This document shows, one piece after another, positions 16,355-24,338 of a DNA stretch of 37,833 nt. A program made the position numbers and the translations under genes. The notes under the pieces are model-generated. The model saw only the letters and a list, made by a program, of their open reading frames with translations, searched no databases and was not told the origin of the DNA. The number at the start of each line of letters is the position of its first letter. The stretch's first letter is position 1. The stretch spans positions 1 to 37,833 of the forward strand of contig JAFQBM010000057.1 in the NCBI GenBank assembly GCA_017399685.1. The letters are read 5' to 3'. The DNA comes from Lachnospiraceae bacterium. GTDB taxonomy: Bacteria > Bacillota > Clostridia > Lachnospirales > Lachnospiraceae.

Positions 16355-17416
16355 ATGGAAAAGAAAAATCTAGTGGTTCTTTTTGGGGGACAGTCTTCTG
16401 AGCATGAAGTGTCCTGTATTTCAGTGGTTACAGTGATTGAACATGTTGATACAGAAAAATATGACATGACTTTTGTGGGAATTACAAAGCAGGGACAATG
16501 GTTAAAAGTAGATTCTGTGGAACAAATTAAGGATGGTACATGGAGAGACTTAAAGGTGGGTGCCGTGATTTCGCCGGATGCTACCAAGAAGGAACTTATT
16601 ATAAAAGAGGGAGATAAGGTTACTTATCAGAAGGTAGATGTAGTATTTCCGGTATTGCATGGTTTATATGGAGAAGACGGAACCGTTCAGGGATTATTGG
16701 AACTTGCTAAGATTCCATATGTTGGATGCGGCGTACTGGCTTCCAGTGTTTCCATGGATAAATTATATACGAAAATCGTGGTGGATACCTTAAATATTCG
16801 TCAGGCGAAGTATGTGGGAATCCGAAAGGGAGACTGGAAGGAGAAAGATGCAGTCATTTCTAAGATTGAAGAAGCATTTTCCTATCCTGTGTTTGTAAAG
16901 CCTTCCAATGCAGGTTCTTCGAAAGGTGTTTCCAAGGCGAATCACAGAGAAGAATTGGTGGTGAGCATTGAGGAAGCATTTCGCCATGATAAAAAGGTAT
17001 TAGTGGAAGAGACGATTATCGGAAGAGAGTTGGAATGTGCTGTGCTGGGCGGTGAGAAAGTGAAGGCTGCCAGTGTGGGAGAAGTATTAGCAGCCTCTAA
17101 TGCCGCATTCTATGATTTTGATGCAAAATATAATAACCAGGAATCCAAGACTGTTATTGACCCTGAACTTCCAGAGGGAAAAACAGAGGAAATTCAAAAG
17201 GCAGCAGTGGAGATTTTCAAGGCTGTGGATGGATTTGGCTTATCCCGTGTGGATTTCTTTTTAGAGAAAGATACCAATGAAGTCGTATTTAATGAGATTA
17301 ATACCATGCCGGGATTTACTTCCATCAGTATGTATCCAATGCTTTGGGGTGCCAAGGGTGTGGATAAGAAGGAACTGGTTCAGACATTACTTGATTTAAG
17401 TTTAGAGAGGGAATAA
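16355..17416 (+). CDS. ddl: D-alanine--D-alanine ligase
   Basis: ATP-grasp enzyme joining two D-alanines for the peptidoglycan stem peptide. 353 residues. Typical N terminus VVLFGGQSSEHEVS (Glu binds the first D-Ala), central YVGCGVLASSVSMDK, the ATP-grasp lysine segment VFVKPSNAGSSKGVSKA, and the C-terminal metal-binding FNEINTMPGFTSISMYP. The tail runs directly into murI with only two nucleotides between the stop and the next possible start, so ddl and murI form an operon for D-amino-acid supply. GGAAAGGAA about 10 nt upstream of ATG 16355 serves as the binding site. It is preceded by the palindromic element and a terminator, so transcription starts in the 16.25-16.35 kb region. Whether it makes D-Ala-D-Ala rather than D-Ala-D-Lac is not decided here. 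Confidence 0.94.
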   Translation: MEKKNLVVLFGGQSSEHEVSCISVVTVIEHVDTEKYDMTFVGITKQGQWLKVDSVEQIKDGTWRDLKVGAVISPDATKKELIIKEGDKVTYQKVDVVFPVLHGLYGEDGTVQGLLELAKIPYVGCGVLASSVSMDKLYTKIVVDTLNIRQAKYVGIRKGDWKEKDAVISKIEEAFSYPVFVKPSNAGSSKGVSKANHREELVVSIEEAFRHDKKVLVEETIIGRELECAVLGGEKVKAASVGEVLAASNAAFYDFDAKYNNQESKTVIDPELPEGKTEEIQKAAVEIFKAVDGFGLSRVDFFLEKDTNEVVFNEINTMPGFTSISMYPMLWGAKGVDKKELVQTLLDLSLERE

Positions 17417-17418
17417 GG

Positions 17419-18252
17419 TTGGATAAGTTGCTTGATATGGAGAAAAAAATGGATGCTCCCATCGGTGTATTTGATTCCGGTGTGGGCGGACTTACGGTGG
17501 TAAGAGAAATCATCCGTCAGCTTCCAAATGAAAATATCGTATATTTTGGCGATACTGCAAGGGTTCCTTATGGTGGAAAGTCCAAGGATACTATTTTAAA
17601 ATATTCCAGTCAGATTGTGCGTTTTCTGACTTCAAAGAATGTGAAAGCCATTGTGGTTGCCTGTAATACCGTAAGTGCTTTGGTGTTAGATGAAATTCAG
17701 AGCGAGGTGGATGTTCCGGTGATTGATGTGGTACGTCCCGGTGCTAAGATGGCAGTGGAATTTACCAAAAATCATCATATTGGAATCATTGGAACCCAGG
17801 CTACCATTAAAAGTGGAAAATATAATTCCTATATTCGTACCATAGACCCATCCATTACCGTGGTAAGTAAAGCTTGTCCTTTGTTTGTGCCATTGGTGGA
17901 AGAGGGGCTCATTGAGGACAGGGTGACGGATGATATTGTGGGAAGATATCTGCAGGAATTAAAAGAGTATGATATTGATGCTTTGATTTTAGGCTGTACC
18001 CATTATCCATTGATACGAAATGCCATTGGAAGATATATGGGAGATGGGGTAAAGCTGGTAAACCCTGCTTATGAAACGGCAAAGTCTTTAAAGGCTTTGC
18101 TGGAGGAAAAGGGAATGCGGAACCAGAAAGAGGAAGCGAGCCGGTATGAATATTATGTATCGGATGGAAAGGATAAGTTTGTGAACTTTGCGGATAGGGT
18201 GCTGCCTTTGCAGGTGGAACATATTGAAGCGATTAATATTGAGAATTTTTAG
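17419..18252 (+). CDS. murI: Glutamate racemase
   Basis: Makes D-glutamate for peptidoglycan in the cytoplasm. The two catalytic cysteines are visible in VACNTVSA (C82) and LGCTHYPL (C193), together with IGVFDSGVGGLTV near the N terminus and YFGDTARVPYG. Second gene of the ddl-murI operon. The start is uncertain: TTG 17419 has GAGAGGGA 6 nt upstream (inside the end of ddl), while ATG 17449, preceded by GGAG at 6 nt, would begin right before the conserved PIGVFDSG and give the family's usual length. A strong terminator follows the gene. Confidence 0.94.
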   Translation: MDKLLDMEKKMDAPIGVFDSGVGGLTVVREIIRQLPNENIVYFGDTARVPYGGKSKDTILKYSSQIVRFLTSKNVKAIVVACNTVSALVLDEIQSEVDVPVIDVVRPGAKMAVEFTKNHHIGIIGTQATIKSGKYNSYIRTIDPSITVVSKACPLFVPLVEEGLIEDRVTDDIVGRYLQELKEYDIDALILGCTHYPLIRNAIGRYMGDGVKLVNPAYETAKSLKALLEEKGMRNQKEEASRYEYYVSDGKDKFVNFADRVLPLQVEHIEAINIENF

Positions 18253-18256
18253 AAAA

Positions 18257-18340
18257 AACAACTTGGCAGAAGTAGATTTAAATGTTAGGACAATACAACT
18301 AACGATTTGAATTTACAACTGCCAGGTTGTTTTTGTTTTG
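18257..18340 (+). terminator. Terminator of the ddl-murI operon
   Basis: AACAACTTGGCAG (18257-18269) pairs with CTGCCAGGTTGTT (18319-18331), 13 bp with one wobble, long loop, followed by TTTGTTTT. Confidence 0.8.
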
Positions 18341-18439
18341 CTTTTTATAAGTTTTTGACCAAAATCGGGCGAAAATTGACCGTTCGTGCTGAACCTATTT
18401 ACATGAAATAAAAAATAAAATAAACTGAAGTTATCATAG

Positions 18440-18617
18440 GTAGAAGGTGGGTTGTATGATAAATTGAATGCAGTTCAGGAAAAGTTTCTGGATTCAAAAG
18501 CTGATTTTTGAAGAATCCATTTTAGTAAATTCCAGATATGTCGTGAAAAAGGCATTTGATTATATAGAATTAACAAATGGGAAAAGATTAAGTATCAGTG
18601 AAGATAGAATATTTTAA
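18440..18617 (+). pseudogene. Broken LytTR DNA-binding domain
   Basis: Remnant of a LytTR-type response regulator DNA-binding domain. In one frame from 18440 the sequence reads VEGGLYDKLNAVQEKFLDSK and continues ADF, then hits TGA at 18509. The rest continues in another frame from 18516 as SILVNSRYVVKKAFDYIEL and TNGKRLSISEDRIF, ending TAA 18617. These are the halves of one LytTR domain (compare the usual ADF-x-R-x-H-x-S-x-LVN and L-x-NG-x-x-L-x-IS patterns). The join has 7 nt where 15 are expected, so about 8 nt are lost, together with the conserved R-x-H. No N-terminal receiver or membrane part is present upstream (TAG directly before). It is probably non-functional. Confidence 0.65.
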
Positions 18618-18855
18618 AACTTTTTTTAAGAAAAAAAATATAAAAGCAACGGAATGTTTTTGTATGAATTTTATGGTTTTTTATGGAAAATAATAGAAGA
18701 TTATGCCATGACGGATTTTCCTATCTGGAGCAGAATGATGTTAATATATGGGAAAATGTGTATTGTTTTACTATATTATTGCATGGTAATTCAGATGATT
18801 GTGAAGAGGATTGAAATTCAGCCTTTTTTGTTTTTTTGAAAATAGCAAGGAAAAA

Positions 18856-18915
18856 ATTACATCAAATTACGGAATTATTACATGGTAATAAAAATAGGGG
18901 TTTTTGTGATAGAAT
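18856..18915 (+). promoter_or_regulatory. ATTACAT direct repeats ahead of a -10 box
   Basis: ATTACAT occurs at 18856-18862 and 18877-18883, exactly 21 bp apart (two helical turns), with a third ATTAC at 18866. TAGAAT at 18910-18915 is a good -10 but no -35 is present at the right distance, which suits an activator-dependent promoter. GGGAGG at 18926-18931 follows and could serve a tiny ORF starting GTG 18935 (22 codons, MEIFLFLLSIVLCC...), which I cannot support as a gene. The 21-bp spacing resembles LytTR-type sites. Confidence 0.35.
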
Positions 18916-19013
18916 TTTAGAAAAAGGGAGGTATGTGGAAATATTTCTCTTCCTGCTATCTATTGTTCTGTGCTGTGATGATAAAAAAACTGGTGGCATG
19001 TAAATGTGGTACT

Positions 19014-19060
19014 TAGCCAGGATAGTGGTGGTTTACAAGATACGTCGTGAATCGTTGAGG
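19014..19060 (+). repeat. Dispersed intergenic repeat, copy D
   Basis: TAGCC at 19014, then GGTGGTTTACAAGATACGTC and GTGAATCGTTGAGG. Its arms TGGTTTA and TGAATCG can pair with wobbles. It lies in a gene-poor stretch. Confidence 0.6.
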
Positions 19061-19065
19061 TGTAG

Positions 19066-19326
19066 TTTATTAGTTTTCGTTTCGTTGGTTATTTCACTGC
19101 TTATGTACATCGAATGGTAGATAGTGTTATGTTTGATTCTATCTAAGTTGGTGGTGGCGGCAGTGTTAATAATAATATAAATGTGAAGGAGGGTAGGGAG
19201 GCTCTGGCTGTACTTATAGCGATAGTAATGCTTGGTGAAAATGCTGTACCAAAGGTTAAATATGCATTATTGTCAGGGAGATGTTATCAGTCAAAAGAGC
19301 TGGATTTAGGTAACAAAAAAAGATAA
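19066..19326 (+). pseudogene. Possible gene relic with internal stop
   Basis: One frame stays open from 19066 to 19326 except for TAA at 19144-19146. After that stop it reads VGGGGSVNNNINVKEGREAL and then AVLIAIVMLGENAVPKVKYA. The Gly-rich segment followed by a hydrophobic helix is reminiscent of small secreted peptides, but I recognise no family and see no convincing start. Reported as a low-confidence relic. Confidence 0.25.
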
Positions 19327-19337
19327 TACAAAGAGAT

Positions 19338-19370
19338 AGGAATTCTTTTTGGGATGATAGAAGAATTCCT
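19338..19370 (+). other. Perfect inverted repeat upstream of the secreted-protein gene
   Basis: AGGAATTCTT (19338-19347) and AAGAATTCCT (19361-19370), 10-bp perfect arms around a 13-nt loop, 150 nt before ATG 19520. There is no T tract, so an operator or leader structure is more likely than a terminator. I found no clear -10/-35 pair between 19370 and 19519. Confidence 0.45.
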
Positions 19371-19519
19371 GAGAGGAGGATGGAAAAAGAGAAAAATAAT
19401 TTTAAGTAAGAAGAAGTTGATTGAAATATAACAGCAGGTAACTTTTCAAAGAACAAAAAAGAAAATGAATTTTACTAACAATACAACAATTATTAACAAG
19501 AGAAAGGACAAGGTTTATT

Positions 19520-19966
19520 ATGAGAAAAACAAACATTTTAAAAGTTGCAGTGTGTACAGTTATGTTTACATTGATGTTAGGAACTACAGTTTTTGCTGGA
19601 ACATATACCAACTCAGCAAATGTATTGAATAAAAGTGATTACCAATATTCGTATACAGGAACAAATGGGAATTATTCTGCAACGGGTGGTGCCAGCAGTA
19701 CATCAACTTTAGCAATAAATAAGACAAGTACGTCAAAGATGTTTTATTGCTCAGTTTCTAGATTTAATGTAGGAATGGGTGAATATGATGATATGGACCA
19801 GTATGCAGATGTCTTAGCCGGTAATACTGGTAAAATAGTAACCATAGACAGAGATTATGATAATAGTAATTATGATTATTATCATAATGCACAGGCATTT
19901 GCATCAGCCACATCCAGCTCAGCATCAACCAGAGTAGACAATTTTAATTTTACTGCGGAACAATAA
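19520..19966 (+). CDS. Secreted protein of unknown function, ABC-transporter-linked
   Basis: 148 residues. MRKTNILKVAVCTVMFTLML with the following GTTVFA is a standard Sec signal peptide, with predicted cleavage AFA-like before GTYTNS. The mature part (about 120 residues) is rich in Ser, Thr, Asn, Tyr and Asp, has one Cys (MFYCSV), and alternates polar and aromatic residues as in a beta-rich secreted protein. I do not recognise a family. Position and size recall lactococcin-972-type bacteriocin loci, where a Sec-secreted precursor precedes an FtsX-like membrane protein and an ATPase, but no sequence hallmark of lactococcin 972 is evident. The first permease starts 51 nt downstream. Function (bacteriocin, signal or adhesin) is open. 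Confidence 0.7.
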   Translation: MRKTNILKVAVCTVMFTLMLGTTVFAGTYTNSANVLNKSDYQYSYTGTNGNYSATGGASSTSTLAINKTSTSKMFYCSVSRFNVGMGEYDDMDQYADVLAGNTGKIVTIDRDYDNSNYDYYHNAQAFASATSSSASTRVDNFNFTAEQ

Positions 19967-20017
19967 GTACAAGTTAATTTATAAAAATTGGCGGGCGTAA
20001 TACGGAGTGTGACATAT

Positions 20018-21121
20018 ATGATGATAAAACTGGCAATGAAAAATATAAAAAACTCTTTTCAAAGTTCCCGGAAGATATATATTCTTATGATGATTTCCCA
20101 GTTGACTGCGGTGTTAAGCATTTTCTTTGCATATGGTATTTATACCAGTTATTCGGCAAAAATGCAGGAATTAGATATAGATAGTTATATCATTGGTGCT
20201 GATTTTTCCCGTACCGAAGTTTGTGAAATGGGCAGCCTGAGAGAATGTTTACCGGAAATCCTTGATAAAATGGAAAATAAAATGGATTATGTATTTGTTG
20301 GAGCAAATTTTAAGGAACAAGACCTGGTTATGTACAATGAATATTATGATGGAAAATTTCATTTATCGGAAACAATAGCAGCGAAACAGAATTCTGTGAC
20401 CGGAAGAATGTTAAACGATGAGGATGTTGTAAATGCAAATCAAGTGGCATATAAAGTTGGAGTTGCTAAAGTAGGGCAGACCATCGATATTGGGGGAATA
20501 AAATTTGAAGTCATAGGAGACAAAGGTGATGAAAGGCTTGATATGTGGTGGCTTCCTATTACCTCCTGTCCGGAAGAAGCGGAGGCGTATGCAATATCGA
20601 TATTTTTCAACGAGCTTCCCACCCAAGAGGATTATCTGACTTTAGAAAATGGATTAAAAAAGGAGTTTGGAAATCGTGTTACCATGGATGAGTTCGAGGT
20701 AAGGAACGAAGAGGAACTGATTTCCATAAGAAGTGTTATTATGCTTTCATTGGCGGTTGGTATGATTTCAGCACTGAATACCTGTCTTTTGTACGGATAC
20801 ATTATTAGCAGAAGAAGGAAACAGATGGCAGTGTATGGTATTGTGGGAGCTTCGAAAACGTTACGTCTTGCCATTCAACAAATGGAAATTATGCTAATAA
20901 GTCTTGCAATGGAACTGGTGGGATTTTTGTTGTTCCGGTTTGCATTGCAGGATTTGCTGGTTAGTGTGTATGAAACCGGGGTCAGACTGTATGGTGCAAA
21001 ATCTTATGTGATTATGCTAACAGCGTATACACTTTGTATTTTTCTGGTTACATACTTGATGTTAAAAATTATGAATCGGGAAAAATTACCAGACATGATG
21101 AGGAGGGCACGGAATGATTAG
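20018..21121 (+). CDS. FtsX-like ABC permease (first of two)
   Basis: A MacB/FtsX-type transmembrane subunit. One N-terminal membrane helix (IYILMMISQLTAVLSIFFAY), an extracytoplasmic domain of about 190 residues, then three C-terminal helices (VIMLSLAVGMISALNTCLLY, IMLISLAMELVGFLLFRFAL and VIMLTAYTLCIFLVTYLMLK) with the usual cytoplasmic loop containing YGIVGASKTLRLA, which contacts the ATPase. ATG 20018 was chosen: GGAG at 20004 is 10 nt upstream, and the protein then starts MMIKLAMKNIKN, the standard FtsX beginning; a TTG at 19988 is in frame without a site. The end overlaps the next gene by 8 nt, implying translational coupling. The extracytoplasmic domain has no close family that I recognise. 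Confidence 0.8.
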   Translation: MMIKLAMKNIKNSFQSSRKIYILMMISQLTAVLSIFFAYGIYTSYSAKMQELDIDSYIIGADFSRTEVCEMGSLRECLPEILDKMENKMDYVFVGANFKEQDLVMYNEYYDGKFHLSETIAAKQNSVTGRMLNDEDVVNANQVAYKVGVAKVGQTIDIGGIKFEVIGDKGDERLDMWWLPITSCPEEAEAYAISIFFNELPTQEDYLTLENGLKKEFGNRVTMDEFEVRNEEELISIRSVIMLSLAVGMISALNTCLLYGYIISRRRKQMAVYGIVGASKTLRLAIQQMEIMLISLAMELVGFLLFRFALQDLLVSVYETGVRLYGAKSYVIMLTAYTLCIFLVTYLMLKIMNREKLPDMMRRARND

Positions 21122-22322
21122 ATTTGGGTTGTATGAATATGTCAGAAATATCTGGTTTCATCTGTGTATCGTTTTCATCATGATTATCATGATGGTAATT
21201 ACCACCGTATTTCTTTCCAATGTAGACCAGCAGACCAGACTTTACCGTCTGACGGAAGATTACCTTGATGAAAACAGTATCTTCATCAGTTTTGCAGATG
21301 GTAAGTTATTAGAGGAACTGGAACATGTGGACAAGGTTCTGGCTGCACAGACAGTAAGCGGATATGTGGAACAGGATTCTAAAGAAAAAATGATTCATAC
21401 TGCTATCTATACAGAAGAAGTGATGAAATACCTAAAACCACGTTTGAATGCTGGGGAACAATTGAAAAAGGCGGATGTGGATGAAGATACCGTTGCTGTG
21501 CTGATTTCAGAAAATCCTTATGGAATCAGTGTGGGAGATACTTTTGTTTATAACATATACAGTGGGGAAAAGATTCTTAGTGTAAAGGTGTATGTTGCCG
21601 GAATCATAAGTGAAGGACAAAAGATTTATGATGGGAAAACGGAAATAAAGAAAAGCATGATATATGAAGATTTTTTCACTACATACAGTTACCAGCAGAC
21701 TGGAGAAGTTTTGATGATTACAACAGAACAGGAAATGAATAAAGCTGGTGATTTAAGGGATAGTTATTTTTATAGAAACTGCATTGTTAAATTAGAGGAC
21801 GGAATCTTGGAAGAAAGTAAAAATGCTAATATTAAGAAAGTAAAAGAATTCGAAACAGATTTATTTGGTATGACAAGCATGAATGTATATCCCCAGACGA
21901 AAACTCTGGTATACCGGAGTGAAAGCATTCTAAAGGGAGAACTTTTAAAATATATTCCACTTTCTGTGATTGTATTTTTGCTGCTAACCATATGTATTAC
22001 GGGAATGGTAAGTATAAAAACTGCCCGGAGTACGAGATATTATGGTATTTTATATGCCTGTGGAATGGAGTACCGGGTGGCACAGCTTATGACCGGCGTA
22101 GAAATGGGAATGAACTGTCTTATTGCAGTGATATTTACAGTTAGTTTATTAAAGATTCAGAGCCGTCTGAAACTGGTGGGCGAGATAAACTGCAGTCTGG
22201 AACTTCCGGAACTTATGGTTATGTTTGTTCTTTGTGCAGTGGTAATTCTTTGGTCGGTATTTACTGCAAGGGGAATTCTGAAGGAAAATACACCGGTGCA
22301 GATATTAAAGGATAAAGAATAA
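21114..22322 (+). CDS. FtsX-like ABC permease (second of two)
   Basis: 402 residues with the same four-helix plan: N-terminal helix LCIVFIMIIMMVITTVFL, a 220-residue extracytoplasmic domain, then three helices (IPLSVIVFLLLTICITGMV, MGMNCLIAVIFTVSLL, ELMVMFVLCAVVILWSVF) and a terminal ENTPVQILKDKE, the typical C terminus of MacB-like permeases. The coupling-loop motif YGILYACGMEYRVAQLM matches the first permease (YGIVGASKTLRLAIQQM), so the two are probably heterodimer halves. AGGAGG at 21101-21106, inside the preceding gene, is 7 nt before ATG 21114. Confidence 0.8.
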   Translation: MIRFGLYEYVRNIWFHLCIVFIMIIMMVITTVFLSNVDQQTRLYRLTEDYLDENSIFISFADGKLLEELEHVDKVLAAQTVSGYVEQDSKEKMIHTAIYTEEVMKYLKPRLNAGEQLKKADVDEDTVAVLISENPYGISVGDTFVYNIYSGEKILSVKVYVAGIISEGQKIYDGKTEIKKSMIYEDFFTTYSYQQTGEVLMITTEQEMNKAGDLRDSYFYRNCIVKLEDGILEESKNANIKKVKEFETDLFGMTSMNVYPQTKTLVYRSESILKGELLKYIPLSVIVFLLLTICITGMVSIKTARSTRYYGILYACGMEYRVAQLMTGVEMGMNCLIAVIFTVSLLKIQSRLKLVGEINCSLELPELMVMFVLCAVVILWSVFTARGILKENTPVQILKDKE

Positions 22323-22425
22323 GAATAGATGGTTTTGAAACGGAAGTATTGAGAAGTAGGAAATTTAAGAAAAATCATCGGTATTTATTACAAAAGCATA
22401 AAAAGTTAGGAAAGAGGAGAAGCGT

Positions 22426-22971
22426 ATGGAGGGTATGAAAAAAAGAAAACCTATGATAATAATCACTATAATTGTACTTGGAGTAGCTGTGACATCAGCA
22501 GGAATTCTTTATTTTGTAAACAGGGACAGGTGGTTTCACAAGGAGAAACCGATTACGGATGTCGTTGTGGATGGAGATGTGATTGAGTTTAATGTAAATC
22601 GGAAATTTTATCTTTATGAGGAAAATCCTTTGGGTGAAAAAGCAAAGGATGTTAAGCCGCTAAAAGAGGTGGCAGTGGTAATGAAGGGAAATGCAGATTT
22701 TACAAAAGAAAATTTCGAGGGTGAGGTATCGGTGGAAGGATTTGAACTTAGTGGCAATACACAGGTTTACTCTATTGAAAAAGATACTACAAAATCTGAG
22801 TATGAATATATGATGTTTGCTGTAGGTTTAAATGGTGAAGAAACAGTAGAGAAACCGCAATATGGTTATAGGATAAGTATTACAGAAGATTTTAAAGTAA
22901 TCAATATCTGGATTTTTGATACTCTTTCAGATGATGAGAAATTTTACTGGGCAGTGAATGAGGGATATTAA
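22426..22971 (+). CDS. Membrane-anchored extracytoplasmic protein of the ABC unit
   Basis: 181 residues: basic MEGMKKRKP, one membrane anchor (IIITIIVLGVAVTSAGILYF), then about 145 residues outside the cell with a beta-rich character and no cysteine. I recognise no family. It ends DDEKFYWAVNEGY. It lies between the second permease and the ATPase, all on one strand with strong binding sites, so it is probably an accessory component (substrate capture, immunity or MacA-like adaptor). MacA-type adaptors are longer and have a coiled coil, which is not seen here. A remnant of a second copy of its C terminus lies just downstream. Confidence 0.65.
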   Translation: MEGMKKRKPMIIITIIVLGVAVTSAGILYFVNRDRWFHKEKPITDVVVDGDVIEFNVNRKFYLYEENPLGEKAKDVKPLKEVAVVMKGNADFTKENFEGEVSVEGFELSGNTQVYSIEKDTTKSEYEYMMFAVGLNGEETVEKPQYGYRISITEDFKVINIWIFDTLSDDEKFYWAVNEGY

Positions 22972-23020
22972 TCAGATAAATCAGGATTGGTAATATTCCT
23001 AGAATATTAATTTTGTTTGA

Positions 23021-23062
23021 AAGAACAATGAATGGCACTGGGCTGTAAATGATGGTTATTGA
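23021..23062 (+). pseudogene. Relic of a duplicated C terminus of the preceding gene
   Basis: The frame 23021-23062 reads KNNEWHWAVNDGY followed by TGA, matching DDEKFYWAVNEGY at the end of the 22426-22971 protein. No open frame extends upstream of it (TGA directly before). It indicates a past tandem copy that was mostly deleted. Confidence 0.55.
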
Positions 23063-23077
23063 CAGGGAGGAAATTCC

Positions 23078-23746
23078 ATGATAGAACTAAAAAACATATA
23101 TAAAACATACCATTCCGGAAAATCCAATGAGTTTACTGCGTTAAAGGATGCTACCCTTACCATAGAAGATGGGGAAATGGTGGCTGTCATTGGAAAATCC
23201 GGGGCAGGAAAATCTACTTTGATGCACATATTAGGATGTATTGATGATTTTGACAAGGGAGAATATTTTCTAAACGGAGAGGATATCTCGAAAGTCAGCG
23301 AGAAAAGAAGGGCAGTGATAAGAAATAAGGAAGTAGGAATTGTGTTACAGGATTTTGCTTTGGTGGAAAGCTATTCTGTGGCTGAAAATGTAATGTTACC
23401 CCTTTATTTTTCAAAGCATACGGGAAACAGAAAAGCCAGGGAACAAAAGGCAATGGAGATATTAAAACAGATGGAAATGGAACGGATGGCAGACAAGAAA
23501 GTAAATAAGCTCTCCGGCGGTCAGAAACAGCGTGTGGCAATTGCCAGAGCCATGATAAATGAGCCTTCGGTTCTTTTGGCAGACGAACCTACGGGGGCTT
23601 TGGATGTAAAGACTTCAAAAGAGATCATGGGAATCTTTAAGGAATTGAATGAAAAAGGAACAACAGTGATTATCATCACCCACGATATGGAAGTGGCAAA
23701 GGAATGTGGCAGGGTGATAGAAATCAGTGATGGATGTATTCTTTGA
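23078..23746 (+). CDS. ABC transporter ATP-binding protein (MacB/lactococcin-972 export type)
   Basis: 222-residue ATPase with Walker A GKSGAGKST (39-47), Q-loop LQDFALVES (Q91), signature LSGGQKQ (145-151), Walker B VLLADE (165-170), PTGALD (171-176) and H-loop H202. The motif EPTGALD and the length place it in the LolD/MacB/bacteriocin-export group that pairs with FtsX-like permeases rather than with exporter-fused permeases. It should energise mechanotransmission or release of a substrate from the outer face of the membrane by the two permeases upstream. GGGAGG lies 7 nt before ATG 23078. A strong terminator follows and closes the unit. Confidence 0.92.
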   Translation: MIELKNIYKTYHSGKSNEFTALKDATLTIEDGEMVAVIGKSGAGKSTLMHILGCIDDFDKGEYFLNGEDISKVSEKRRAVIRNKEVGIVLQDFALVESYSVAENVMLPLYFSKHTGNRKAREQKAMEILKQMEMERMADKKVNKLSGGQKQRVAIARAMINEPSVLLADEPTGALDVKTSKEIMGIFKELNEKGTTVIIITHDMEVAKECGRVIEISDGCIL

Positions 23747-23776
23747 TGCAAACTATCCGGAACGTAAGCGGGAAAA

Positions 23777-23828
23777 GACAATGACCAATGCTTTTACGAA
23801 AGTAGAAGGTTGGTGGTTGTCTTTTTTT
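23777..23828 (+). terminator. Terminator of the secreted-protein/ABC unit
   Basis: GACAATGACCAA (23777-23788) pairs with TTGGTGGTTGTC (23810-23821) with one mismatch and one wobble, with inner pairs CTTT/AAAG, followed by seven T. Confidence 0.8.
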
Positions 23829-23872
23829 GGTTTTGCGTATTTTAATGAAAGGTAGAGAAATGTGAATCTGGT

Positions 23873-24338
23873 ATGTATAAGGTTTCGATTTCCATTTTTG
23901 GCAATGATGAAAATGAGGGATATATGCATGGAATTTTATTGGAATTGAGGAATGAACAAGTAATTATTACTAAAAAAGGTATAAAATTTTGTGATATATG
24001 ATACCGTGTAAAAGGAAGAAAACACACACAGGACATTAAAAAAGTGGATGGAAGGCCTGAAATCATTAAGGATAGCGGCAATGACAAAATGCACATGAGA
24101 TTTAAACAAGGGAAAGTTTTTCTACTAGATGTGATACTATGTCTGATGTATTAAAAACTTGGTTTAATGAAAAATATTGGTAAATACTCCTAATACAATT
24201 TGGGTTACATTTAAAGCAGTATATGAAATTTATATGAATCAGGCAGAGGTGAAAACAGGAAAAATAAAGATTGCGATAGAAAAAACAACCAACGAATACT
24301 TAAAATACGAAGAAAAAAATATCAAAATAAAAGAGTAA
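23873..24338 (+). pseudogene. Decayed DUF1934-like gene (first duplication copy)
   Basis: Homologous to the intact gene at 24902-25324. From ATG 23873 the frame reads MYKVSISIFGNDENEGYMHG and runs to a TGA near 24000. After it KVDGRPEIIKDSGNDKMHMR and FKQGKVF match EITKNSGAGRVHMKFKQGESF of the intact copy. After a further disruption the 3' end reads AVYEIYMNQAEVKTGKIKIA and ends TAA 24338, matching LYEISMNQVEIGRREIQIEI. At least two frame breaks are needed, so no functional product is expected. Its promoter-like downstream region and next gene remain intact. Confidence 0.75.

Noticed and set aside
18654-18839. 61-codon hydrophobic ORF (MFLYEFYGFLWK...)
   Set aside because: No ribosome binding site, no family recognised, and it lies among relics. 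It may be part of a decayed membrane gene but cannot be supported as a gene.
19520-19966. Lactococcin 972 identity for the secreted protein
   Set aside because: Genomic context is similar, but the mature sequence does not show the lactococcin-972 pattern I know and is longer, so I left it as unknown.
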